From Lentzea aerocolonigenes (GTDB lineage: Bacteria; Actinomycetota; Actinomycetes; Mycobacteriales; Pseudonocardiaceae), in contig NZ_JYJG01000151.1 of assembly GCF_000955955.1 (NCBI RefSeq), positions 1 through 46,329 of the forward strand: a stretch of DNA of 46,329 bases, written 5' to 3'. The position numbers were made by a program, and so were the translations under genes. The notes beneath the pieces were generated by a model. The model was not told where the DNA came from, did not search any database, and was given only the letters and a program-made list of their open reading frames with translations. Positions 17,402 through 24,787 of the stretch are shown piece by piece (the first letter of the stretch is position 1; each line of letters opens with the position of its first letter).

Positions 17402-17896
17402 CTAGCGCGCGTATGCCTCGTAGGCAGTTCGGTCGAAGAGCACGAACCTGACGAGCTCGACCGGCGCGTCCGCCACCGCAGCCCGTGCGATCTGTGCCGC
17501 CGACTCCACCGGCCACCGGTAGATGCCGGTCGAGATCGCCGGAAACGCCACCGACGCGGCCCCCAGTTCGGCCGCCACCCGCAGTGAGTTGCGGTGGCAG
17601 TCGGCGAGCAGTTCCGAGCGGTCCTCCGAGGCCGACCACACCGGGCCGACGGTGTGCACGACCCACCGCGCGGGCAGGCGGCCCGCGGTCGTGGCGACGG
17701 CCTGGCCGGTTTTGAGACCGCCGCCGTAGTGGCCGGCGCGGAGTTCGCGGCACTCGGCGAGGATTTCCGGGCCGCCCTTGCGGTGGATCGCGCCGTCCAC
17801 GCCACCGCCGCCGAGCAGCGAGGAGTTGGCGGCGTTGACGATCACGTCGACGTGCTGCTCGGTGATGTCGCCCAGGACGTACTCGATGGTGGCCAC
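17402..17896 (-). CDS. Macrodomain protein (ADP-ribose / O-acetyl-ADP-ribose hydrolase type)
   Basis: 164 residues from GTG 17896; an ATG at 17938 would add 14 residues and cannot be excluded. It opens IEYVLGDITEQHVDVIVNAA and has the macrodomain signature NAANSSLLGGGGVDGAIH, GQAVATTAG, VVHTVGPVW and PAISTGIYRWP, which form the ADP-ribose pocket of YmdB/MacroD-type enzymes. Such enzymes remove ADP-ribose from proteins or hydrolyse O-acetyl-ADP-ribose in the cytoplasm. It lies 50 bases upstream of the LacI gene on the same strand and diverges from the broken gene at 17980. Confidence 0.92.
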   Translation of the reverse strand: MATIEYVLGDITEQHVDVIVNAANSSLLGGGGVDGAIHRKGGPEILAECRELRAGHYGGGLKTGQAVATTAGRLPARWVVHTVGPVWSASEDRSELLADCHRNSLRVAAELGAASVAFPAISTGIYRWPVESAAQIARAAVADAPVELVRFVLFDRTAYEAYAR

Positions 17897-17979
17897 GCGC
17901 TGGATTGGAACACGGCAGAGGACGGGCGGCCACGCCATTCGGGCCCGCCCGTCGGCCTGGTTCTGACAGGGTCTGGTCC

Positions 17980-18508
17980 GTGCTCAACATCCGGATGAAC
18001 GAGGTGGCGATCGAAGCTCTGGGGCCGGCGCGCGCGGTGCCGGCGGCAGAGCTGGCACCGGAACTGCGTGAGCTGGTTGCCGAAGGCATCGTCCGGCACG
18101 GCCCGGCGCTGGCCTTCGCCCGGCATGCCGCCCGTGTCCCGGCGCCCCGCTCGGGCGCACCGGATCTGACCGCGTGGGAGTGCGCCACGAGCAGCTTCCA
18201 CCTGCGACGTGGTGCCCGTCGAGGTCGGATCGCTGGAGGACGAGCCGGTGATCAGTGAGGCGGGCCAGGTGGTGATGCTGCGCCACGGGCTGGGCCTCGC
18301 CCTGGAGGTCGTGCGGCTCGTCCGTGCGCTGCCTGAGCCTGTCGCGGTGCGGTGCATTGTGAGCGCGAACAGCACGAACGGCACATTCAGGTTCCATCGT
18401 GCTCGGCCGGGTGAGTCGTGGCTGGGCCCCGACGTGGACGACTACTCGGGTGACAAACTGATCGTCGTCGACAGCGGGTCTGCGAGCATTGGCGGGACAC
18501 CGTGGTGA
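17980..18508 (+). pseudogene. Hypothetical gene with apparent single-base frameshift
   Basis: One frame opens at GTG 17980 (or ATG 17995: MNEVAIEALGPARAVPAAEL) and reads protein-like to about AWECATSSFHL near 18204. Another frame then continues DVVPVEVGSLEDEPVISE, VVMLRHGLGLALEVVRLV and ANSTNGTFRFHRARPG to the TGA at 18506. Skipping base C18205 joins them into one product of about 175 residues. Either the gene is broken by a one-base insertion, or this is an assembly error. I do not recognise the family. Confidence 0.55.
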
Positions 18509-18665
18509 CGTTCCGCTCCACTTAGGGTGGGCACGGTGTCGGTCGCGAAACCGGCCGGTGTAGCGTGATGCAATCTGTCATGGTTTTAGAAGTGCTCGTT
18601 CGCCCAAGATCACATGTCACGGGCGGTTGTTGTGCGGCACCTCCGACCATGGCGGACACCCGGCC

Positions 18666-18680
18666 CCCGCGCAGTGCGGG
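18666..18680 (+). promoter_or_regulatory. Small hairpin in the leader of the cold-shock gene
   Basis: CCCGC and GCGGG can pair around a 5-base loop 26 bases upstream of the cspA-type start. The roughly 200-base space before the gene is consistent with the long leaders of cold-shock mRNAs, but no conserved cold box could be recognised. Confidence 0.3.
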
Positions 18681-18706
18681 TGCCACGTTGATGCTTGGAG
18701 TGCACC

Positions 18707-18910
18707 ATGGCCACCGGAACCGTCAAGTGGTTCAACTCGGAAAAGGGCTTCGGCTTTATCGAGCAGGACGGCGGCGGCGCTGACGTCTTCGCCCACTACT
18801 CGAACATCGCCGCCCAGGGCTACCGCGAGCTCCAGGAAGGCCAGAAGGTCTCCTTCGACATCACGCAGGGCCAGAAGGGCCCGCAGGCGGAGAACATCGT
18901 CCCCGCCTAG
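18707..18910 (+). CDS. Cold-shock protein, CspA family
   Basis: 67 residues from ATG 18707 (GGAG upstream): a single OB-fold cold-shock domain with [14 protein letters not shown] (RNP1) and DVFAHYS (RNP2), ending AENIVPA. These bind single-stranded RNA and DNA and act as RNA chaperones. The length is typical. An in-frame ATG at 18695 would add 4 residues not found in the family. A strong hairpin terminator follows 50 bases downstream. Confidence 0.97.
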   Translation: MATGTVKWFNSEKGFGFIEQDGGGADVFAHYSNIAAQGYRELQEGQKVSFDITQGQKGPQAENIVPA

Positions 18911-18959
18911 GGTCCAATGCCGGCCGCTGGACCGCCAGCGGCACGTGCGGACACACCAG

Positions 18960-18990
18960 AGCCCGGCCGGATGATCCATCCGGCCGGGCT
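18960..18990. terminator. Strong hairpin terminator between convergent genes
   Basis: A 13-base perfect stem (AGCCCGGCCGGAT / ATCCGGCCGGGCT) with a 5-base loop is followed by TTTG. It lies between the cold-shock gene (plus) and the end of the MFS/ectoine-type operon (minus, stop at 19019), and could stop both. Confidence 0.88.
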
Positions 18991-19018
18991 TTGTCCTGCA
19001 CCCTGAACGGCTTGATGC

Positions 19019-20242
19019 TCAGGTGCGCTGGGACGTGGTGGAGGAACCAATGCGGCGCGACACGACCGCCGCGACCACGCAGAGGACTCCGGCACCGATC
19101 CAGACCGGGTCGTAGCTGCCGGAGGAGTCACGCACGACAGCACCGGACACGGCCATCAGCCCCGCGCCGATCTGGTGCGCGCCGTTGACCCAGCCGAACA
19201 CGATCGCGCCGTCCTCGCCGTAGAACTCGCGGCAGATCGCGATCGTCGGCGGCACCGTGGCCACGTCGAGCACGCCGAACGCCACCACGAACGCCACCAG
19301 CGGCACCGAGACGTGCGAGGTGAGCAGCACGGGCAACAGGAACAGCGTGCCCGCGCGCAGGCCGAAGCACACCGACAGCACCAGGCGCGGGTCGACGTTG
19401 TCGATCAGCCAGCCCGCGCTCACGGTGCCGGCGACGTTGAAGAACCCGATGAGCGCCAGCAGTGACGACGCGGTGGTCAGCGCCATGCCGTGGTCGTGCG
19501 CGGCCGGGGTGAAGTGACTCCACATGAGACCGTTCGTGGTGGCTCCGCAGATCGCGAACATGCCGGCCAGCAACCAGAACGGCAGCGTGCGGCCGGCCGC
19601 GAACAGCACCCGGACCGCGCGGGTCAGCGCGCCGGGCACTGGTTCCGGGTGCACCCCGGGCGGATGGTCGCGCAGCAGAGCCAACGCGCACAACGCGGCC
19701 ACCGCGGCGGCAGCGGCCAGCACGATCATCGGCGCGCGCCAGCCCTGGTGGTCGGCCAGCCACGACAGCGCGGGCAGAAACGCGAACTGGCCCAGCACGC
19801 TCGACGCGGTGAGCAGGCCGGTGACCAGGCCGCGACGTTCGGTGAACCAGCGGCCGGCGATCAGCGCCGCGAACACCATCGACAACGAGCCGGTGCCCAG
19901 GCCGACGCACAGGCCCCACAGCAACGTGAACTGCCACGTGTCGGCCATGAAGGCGGTGCCTGCGGTGCCGACGGCGATCAGCAGCAGCGCGGGCAGCACC
20001 ACGGGGCGGATGCCGAACCGGTCCATCCACGCCACGGCGAACGGCGAAGTGACGCCGTACAGCACCATGTTCAACGACACCGCGACACCGATGGCGCCGT
20101 GCGTCCAGCCGAACTCGTCGTGCAGCGGGGCGACGAGCCGCCCGGACATGGTGGTGGTCGCGCCCGCGGTCATGATGACCACGGCGGTGGCGGCGACCAC
20201 CCACCACGCCCGTGCTGTCGTGCGGGTTCGCGTTGTGGTCAC
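19019..20242 (-). CDS. MFS transporter at the end of the ectoine-type operon
   Basis: 407 residues from GTG 20242, overlapping the ectA stop by 4 bases. About twelve membrane segments are visible. Features include TMSGRLVAPLHDEFGWTHGA in the first helices, DRFGIRPVV and the loop RWFTERRGLVTGLLTASS, which resemble the monocarboxylate/oxalate-formate-like MFS group. As the last gene of a biosynthetic operon it is most likely an exporter of the product. Uptake of an ectoine-like solute cannot be excluded. Confidence 0.88.
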   Translation of the reverse strand: MTTTRTRTTARAWWVVAATAVVIMTAGATTTMSGRLVAPLHDEFGWTHGAIGVAVSLNMVLYGVTSPFAVAWMDRFGIRPVVLPALLLIAVGTAGTAFMADTWQFTLLWGLCVGLGTGSLSMVFAALIAGRWFTERRGLVTGLLTASSVLGQFAFLPALSWLADHQGWRAPMIVLAAAAAVAALCALALLRDHPPGVHPEPVPGALTRAVRVLFAAGRTLPFWLLAGMFAICGATTNGLMWSHFTPAAHDHGMALTTASSLLALIGFFNVAGTVSAGWLIDNVDPRLVLSVCFGLRAGTLFLLPVLLTSHVSVPLVAFVVAFGVLDVATVPPTIAICREFYGEDGAIVFGWVNGAHQIGAGLMAVSGAVVRDSSGSYDPVWIGAGVLCVVAAVVSRRIGSSTTSQRT

Positions 20243-20727
20243 TCGAGCGGCCCGAACCGGTACAGCACCTCGTCGTGGTGCTCACCTGGGAAGTGGTCCG
20301 CGCCGAACAGCACGTCCTGCTTCTCGATCGGCACGCCGTGCTTCTTGGCGACCTTCTTGAGCACCAGGATGATCGGCAGGTTGTCCTTCGACACCGTCGC
20401 CTCGACGTACTTCACGCCCTTGTCGATCTGCTGCCGCACGACGTGGTCGAACAGGTCGATGCCGAGGTCGGGGACGCCGTGCCGGGCCTGCACCGCCTCC
20501 TGCCACACGAAGAGCGTGTCCGGCGCGGAGGGCCTGCGGTAGCCCATCACGAACCCGATCACCTCGTCGTCCGCCACCGCGACCGCCGAGCAGTCAGCGA
20601 AGTCGCGGAACCACAACACGTACAGGTACGCGCTGTTGAGGTCGAGCTTCGGCTGTTCCTTCACCATCTCCCACACCGCGAGCCCGTCCGCGGGAGTCGG
20701 TTCGCGGAAGGTGATCGTCTGGGTCAT
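20239..20727 (-). CDS. ectA: L-2,4-diaminobutyrate acetyltransferase-like GNAT protein (EctA)
   Basis: 162 residues, GNAT fold. EctA transfers an acetyl group from acetyl-CoA to the gamma-amino group of 2,4-diaminobutyrate. The family-typical stretches [38 protein letters not shown] and EATVSKDN are present. It follows ectC here instead of preceding ectB, a non-canonical order. Both ends overlap neighbours by 4 bases. Given the carrier-protein genes in the same operon, it could accept an acyl-ACP donor rather than acetyl-CoA; that is inference. Confidence 0.9.
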   Translation of the reverse strand: MTQTITFREPTPADGLAVWEMVKEQPKLDLNSAYLYVLWFRDFADCSAVAVADDEVIGFVMGYRRPSAPDTLFVWQEAVQARHGVPDLGIDLFDHVVRQQIDKGVKYVEATVSKDNLPIILVLKKVAKKHGVPIEKQDVLFGADHFPGEHHDEVLYRFGPLE

Positions 20728-21116
20728 GACTCCTCCAGCGGGTAGGCGCCGTTCTCGTCGTGGTCCTCCCTGCCGGTGACCGGAGGGTTGAAGACGCAGA
20801 CGAACTTGGAGTCGACGCGCGGCCGCAGCGTGTGCCGCTCGTGGCCGTCGAGCAGGTACATGGTGCCCGGCTTGATGAGGTGCTTCTCGCCGGTTTCCTC
20901 GTTGGTCAGCTCGGTTTCACCCTCGGTGCACAGCACGGCCTCGATGTGGTTGGCGTACCACATGGTCGTTTCCGTGCCCGCGTACACGGTGGTCTCGTGC
21001 AGCGAGAAGCCGACGCCTTCCTTGGCCAGCACGATGCGCTTGCTCTCCCACGTGCCGGAGGCCGCCTTCACGTGCCGGTCGGTGTCCTCTATCTCCTCGA
21101 ACGATCGAACGATCAT
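20724..21116 (-). CDS. ectC: L-ectoine synthase (EctC)
   Basis: 130 residues, cupin fold, full length for EctC. EctC closes N-acetyl-diaminobutyrate to the cyclic amidine ectoine by loss of water. The sequence opens [20 protein letters not shown] and keeps Trp23, Arg27, the likely metal ligands Glu59, Tyr87 and His95 ([19 protein letters not shown]) and [15 protein letters not shown] near the end. It looks like an ordinary actinomycete EctC, so an intact cyclisation step is expected. It overlaps ectB and ectA by 4 bases each. Confidence 0.96.
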   Translation of the reverse strand: MIVRSFEEIEDTDRHVKAASGTWESKRIVLAKEGVGFSLHETTVYAGTETTMWYANHIEAVLCTEGETELTNEETGEKHLIKPGTMYLLDGHERHTLRPRVDSKFVCVFNPPVTGREDHDENGAYPLEES

Positions 21117-22357
21117 GCTTCCTCCGTTTCCTCCACGGCGCTGCGCAGAATGTCCAGTCCCTCGTCCAGTTCCTCGGCGGTGGTGGTGAGCGGCGGCAGC
21201 AGCTTCACGACCTGGTCCTGCGGACCCGCCGTCTCGATGAGCAGTCCTTTTCGGAACGCCGTGCGCGCCACCTGGCCCGCGCGGTCCGGTTCCGCGAACT
21301 CCAGGCCCTGCACCAGTCCCCGGCCGCGGGTGCGGGCGTCGTGCTCGACGCAGATGTGCTTCAGCGCTGTTTCGACGCGTTCGCCGTGCGAGCGGGTCTG
21401 CTTTTCCAGCACGTCGTCGGACCAGTAGGTGTTGAGCGCGGCGGTCGCCGTGACGAACGCCGGGTTGTTGCCGCGGAACGTGCCGTTGTGCTCACCCGGT
21501 TCCCAGACGTCGTACTCCGGCCGGAACAGGGTGAGCGCGAGCGGAAGCCCGTAACCGCTGATGGACTTGCTGACCGTGACGATGTCCGGCGTGATGCCCG
21601 CGTCCTCGAACGAGAAGAACGCGCCGGTGCGGCCGCAGCCCATCTGGATGTCGTCCACGATCAACGGGATGTCGTTCTCACGGCAGACGTTCGCGAGGCC
21701 CTGCAACCACTCCTTGCGCGCGACGTTGACACCGCCTTCGCCCTGCACGGTCTCGACGATCACGCCTGCCGGGTGGTCGAGTCCGGAACCCTCGTCGAGC
21801 ACCATCTGCTCGAACCACTGGAAGTCGGGTTCGTTCTCGTCGAGGTAGCGGTCGAACGGCATCGGCATCGAGTTCGTCAGCGGCACTCCGGCACCCGCGC
21901 GCTTGGCGCCGTTGCCGGTGACCGCGAGCGAGCCGAGCGACATGCCGTGGAACGAGTTCGTGAACGACACGATCGTCTGCCTGCCGGTGACCTTGCGGGC
22001 GAGCTTGAGCGCAGCCTCGACCGCGTTGCTGCCGGTCGGGCCGGGGAACATCACCTTGTAGGCGAGACCGCGTGGTGCCAGCAGCTTCTCGTTGATCGTT
22101 TCGAGGAAGGCGCGCTTGGCCGTGGTGGCCATGTCGAGCCCGTGCGTGACGCCGTCACCGCCGAGGTAGGCGAGCAGCTCCTCTTTGAGAATCGGGTTGT
22201 TGTGCCCGTAGTTCAGCGTGCCCGCACCGGCGAAGAAGTCCAGATAGGACTTCCCGTTCTCGTCGGCGATGCGACTGCCCCTGGCCTTGTCGAACACGGC
22301 GGGCCAGCCGCGGCAGTAGCTGCGCACGTTGGACTCGAGCGCGGTGAAGACATTCAT
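21113..22357 (-). CDS. ectB: L-2,4-diaminobutyrate transaminase (EctB)
   Basis: 414 residues, class III PLP aminotransferase converting aspartate semialdehyde plus glutamate to 2,4-diaminobutyrate. Signature stretches: [80 protein letters not shown], the PLP lysine in [11 protein letters not shown] (Lys264) and [14 protein letters not shown]. It is full length. Its ATG overlaps the ACP stop by 4 bases, tying ectoine-type synthesis directly to the carrier-protein genes. Confidence 0.96.
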   Translation of the reverse strand: MNVFTALESNVRSYCRGWPAVFDKARGSRIADENGKSYLDFFAGAGTLNYGHNNPILKEELLAYLGGDGVTHGLDMATTAKRAFLETINEKLLAPRGLAYKVMFPGPTGSNAVEAALKLARKVTGRQTIVSFTNSFHGMSLGSLAVTGNGAKRAGAGVPLTNSMPMPFDRYLDENEPDFQWFEQMVLDEGSGLDHPAGVIVETVQGEGGVNVARKEWLQGLANVCRENDIPLIVDDIQMGCGRTGAFFSFEDAGITPDIVTVSKSISGYGLPLALTLFRPEYDVWEPGEHNGTFRGNNPAFVTATAALNTYWSDDVLEKQTRSHGERVETALKHICVEHDARTRGRGLVQGLEFAEPDRAGQVARTAFRKGLLIETAGPQDQVVKLLPPLTTTAEELDEGLDILRSAVEETEEA

Positions 22358-22602
22358 GCCTTGGCCTTGAGGACGAAGTCGGTGAACTTGTCCACCGTCT
22401 CGAAGTCGTCGGCGTCCAGCTCCTCGGGGTCGACCTCCAGCCCGATGGTGTCCTCCAGCGCCATCAACGTCTCCAGCGCGGTGGTCGAGTCCAGGTGCAG
22501 GTCCTCGAACAGCCGCGTGTCACCCTTGAGGTCATGGACCGGCTGGTCGAGCACCTCCGTGAGCGCCTTCTCCAGTGCGGTGACAACTTCTTCGCGTTCC
22601 AT
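22354..22602 (-). CDS. Stand-alone acyl carrier protein
   Basis: 82 residues from ATG 22602 (overlapping the adenylation-gene stop; a GTG at 22605 is the alternative; GGGGAG upstream serves either). It has the phosphopantetheine site DLHLDSTTALE (Ser39) and an acidic helical sequence typical of carrier proteins. It is likely activated by the AcpS domain encoded at 24053-24787 and loaded by the adjacent adenylation enzyme. It is comparable in role to FlvL/VinL or BtrI, carriers of amino acids during decarboxylation. Confidence 0.92.
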   Translation of the reverse strand: MEREEVVTALEKALTEVLDQPVHDLKGDTRLFEDLHLDSTTALETLMALEDTIGLEVDPEELDADDFETVDKFTDFVLKAKA

Positions 22603-24053
22603 CACTCACTCCCCTCGATGATGGTGGCCAGTTCACGTCGGTCGATCTTGCCGTTGTTGTTGGTGGGCAACGACTCCAACCGCACGCACCGGCGCGGGAT
22701 CTTGAACGGTTCGATGTGCTCGCGCATCTTCTCGAGCACTTCCTCGGCGCTGATGCCGGTGACTGCGGCGAGCACGGCCTTGCGGTCCTCGGTCGGCGGC
22801 AGCACCGCGGCCTTCTCGACCTCCTGGACGCGGTTCGCGGCGGCCTCCACCTCGGTGGCGCTGACCCGGAAGCCGCGCTCCTTGTAGATGTCGTCCCGCC
22901 GCCCGCTGAAGTACAGGTAGCCGTCCTCGTCCATGCGCCCGTAGTCACCGGTGCGCAGTTCCGGAAAGAGACCGTCCTTGCGGTAGAAACGTTCTGCGGT
23001 GAGCTCCGGCCTGCGCCAGTAGCCGGCCATGACGTGCGGGCCGCGGACGACGAACTGCCCGATCTCCCCCGGTGGTACCCGGTTTCCCTCGTCGTCGATC
23101 ACGAAAACCTCGGTGCCGGGCAACGGAAGCCCGCACGCGCCGGGCTTGTCGAGGTCGCCGTCCGGGGGCATGATCGCGGTGCGCTTGCACTCGGTCAGGC
23201 CGTACATCAGCGCGATCCTGAGGTTCGGCAGATGCCGGCGCAGTTTCTCGGTGGTCTTCTCGGACAGGGCGGCGCCGGTGTTGGTGAGCAGCCGCAGGTG
23301 CGGCAGGTCGCCGCCGCGCTGCAGCAGCCACGCGAGGCGGTCCGACACCGGTGGTACGCCGGGCAGCACGGTCGCCTTGGCCTCGGCGAGGTTCTTCAGC
23401 AGCGGCGGACCGCTTTCGGCCGGGGTGCCGAGCCAGAGGTGCGCTCTGGCGTTGGTGGCCAGGAAGACCTGGTAGAGCCCGTAGTCGAAGGACAGCGGCA
23501 GGGGGCAGTAGATGACGTCGTCCGGTTGGTAGTTCAGACATTGCTGGATGGCGCCGATCGCCCACAGCATCTGCTGGTGAGTGCTGACCACCGCCTTGGG
23601 CAGCGATGTGGTGCCCGAGGTGTAGATCAGGCAGGCCGGGTCGACTTCCAGGGCGGGGCAGGGATCTGTCGGTGCCGCATGTGATGATTCGGACAGGGCG
23701 GCGATGTGCTCGAACCTGACGGCCTCGGGGTCGCTATCGTCGTCACCGACGAGCAGCACCGGTTCGCAGTCGCCGACGACGTGCCGCAAAGGCTCCCCGC
23801 GCACCTCCTCGTGCAGCACGCTGAAGGCCGCGCCAGTCCGCGACACGGCGTAGCAGGCCGCCGCGACGGCCAGTCCGTCGGCAGAGCGCAACAGCACCCG
23901 TTCACCACGCCGCACACCACGTCCGGAGAGGGCGTCCGCCATCCGCAGACTCAGCTCGGCCAGCTCGCGGTAGGTCACCCGCCTTCCTCCGGAAGTGATC
24001 GCGGGCGCGTCGGGCCGTTCCGCGGCGGCTCGGTCGAGGAGCTCGTGCAACAT
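22602..24053 (-). CDS. Stand-alone AMP-forming adenylation enzyme (amino-acyl-ACP ligase type)
   Basis: 483 residues from ATG 24053, which overlaps the fusion-gene stop by 1 base. It belongs to the ANL superfamily: CLIYTSGTTSLPKAVVSTHQ is the P-loop (variant of TSGTTGxPKG), YGLTECKRTAIMP, RTGDYGRMDEDGYLYFSGR and the C-terminal catalytic lysine in NNNGKIDRREL (Lys469). It would activate a carboxylic or amino acid with ATP and load it onto the ACP encoded next. It lacks fused carrier or condensation domains. The substrate cannot be read from the sequence; its partnership with a PLP decarboxylase recalls FlvN and VinN, which activate aspartate-type amino acids. Confidence 0.9.
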   Translation of the reverse strand: MLHELLDRAAAERPDAPAITSGGRRVTYRELAELSLRMADALSGRGVRRGERVLLRSADGLAVAAACYAVSRTGAAFSVLHEEVRGEPLRHVVGDCEPVLLVGDDDSDPEAVRFEHIAALSESSHAAPTDPCPALEVDPACLIYTSGTTSLPKAVVSTHQQMLWAIGAIQQCLNYQPDDVIYCPLPLSFDYGLYQVFLATNARAHLWLGTPAESGPPLLKNLAEAKATVLPGVPPVSDRLAWLLQRGGDLPHLRLLTNTGAALSEKTTEKLRRHLPNLRIALMYGLTECKRTAIMPPDGDLDKPGACGLPLPGTEVFVIDDEGNRVPPGEIGQFVVRGPHVMAGYWRRPELTAERFYRKDGLFPELRTGDYGRMDEDGYLYFSGRRDDIYKERGFRVSATEVEAAANRVQEVEKAAVLPPTEDRKAVLAAVTGISAEEVLEKMREHIEPFKIPRRCVRLESLPTNNNGKIDRRELATIIEGSE

Positions 24054-24787
24054 CAGCTTCCCTCCCTCGGCACCACCGTCGTCGCGGTGGCCGTGCACAC
24101 CAGTTCCGGTTCCGCCAGCACCTCCGCGGCGGTCTCGGCCTTGTCCGGCCGTGCCGCGATCACCTTGTGCGCCGTCAGTTCCACGACCCGGCGCAACCGC
24201 GTCTCCCGCACCACCGAGCCGCGGGCCTCGATGAAGTCCCCCGGCCGCACCGGTGCGTGGAACTTCACCTCGGTGTACTCGGACAGCAGGCCCTCGTCGC
24301 CGTCGGTGCGGACGGTGATCTCGGTCAGCACGTCGCCGAAGAGCTTCAGCACGCGCGCGCCGTCGACGAGCCCGCCACCGTAGTGGCCTTCCTCTCCGCC
24401 GATGCGCACGCGCAACGAGGCGGTGGTCATGGTCTCCTCCCTCTGGCTGATCGCAACCGCTGCGACCACGTTCGCCTTGTGAGTGATGGATGTCCGCACT
24501 TTCATGGCGCACTCGGCACTGCCCCGCAGCTCCACCTCCGGTGCCCCGCTGCCGGCCCGGCCGATCCGGATGTCACGTGGCGCGATTCCGCGCAACATCC
24601 CGGTGCCCAACGACTTGAGCACGGCCTCCTTCGCGGCGAACCGGCCGGCGAGGAACTCCCGGCGGCGTTCCGGGCCGAGGTTCTGCGCGTAAGCGAGCTC
24701 CTCCGGCGCGTAGATGTGGTCGAGGAACCAGCGCCTGCTCAGCAGCCGGTCCAGCTCGGTGCGGTCGAGCACGTCGATGCCGATCAC
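24053..24787 (-). CDS. Fusion of AcpS-type phosphopantetheinyl transferase with hotdog ammonia-lyase-like domain
   Basis: One 244-residue frame. Residues 1-118 are AcpS-like: MIGIDVLDRTELDRLL (Asp5), LAGRFAAKEAVLKSLGTGM (Glu54) and TSITHKANVVAAVAI; it would convert apo-ACP to holo-ACP. Residues 120-244 resemble beta-alanyl-CoA and 3-aminobutyryl-CoA ammonia-lyases, small hotdog proteins: HYGGGLVDGARVLKLFGDVL, VKFHAPVRPGDFIEARG and ELTAHKVIAARP. The two parts meet at Met120 (24430), which has a strong AGGGAGGAG 4 bases upstream, so the hotdog part may also be made separately. A thioesterase role is the main alternative. It overlaps the decarboxylase gene by 4 bases. Confidence 0.85.
   Translation of the reverse strand: MIGIDVLDRTELDRLLSRRWFLDHIYAPEELAYAQNLGPERRREFLAGRFAAKEAVLKSLGTGMLRGIAPRDIRIGRAGSGAPEVELRGSAECAMKVRTSITHKANVVAAVAISQREETMTTASLRVRIGGEEGHYGGGLVDGARVLKLFGDVLTEITVRTDGDEGLLSEYTEVKFHAPVRPGDFIEARGSVVRETRLRRVVELTAHKVIAARPDKAETAAEVLAEPELVCTATATTVVPREGS
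24424..24442 (-). promoter_or_regulatory. Internal ribosome binding site inside the AcpS-hotdog frame
   Basis: AGGGAGGAG followed by ACC and ATG (24430-24428) lies in the middle of an uninterrupted frame, exactly at the junction of the two domains. It is one of the strongest Shine-Dalgarno matches in the operon. It suggests an additional 125-residue hotdog product. Confidence 0.6.
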
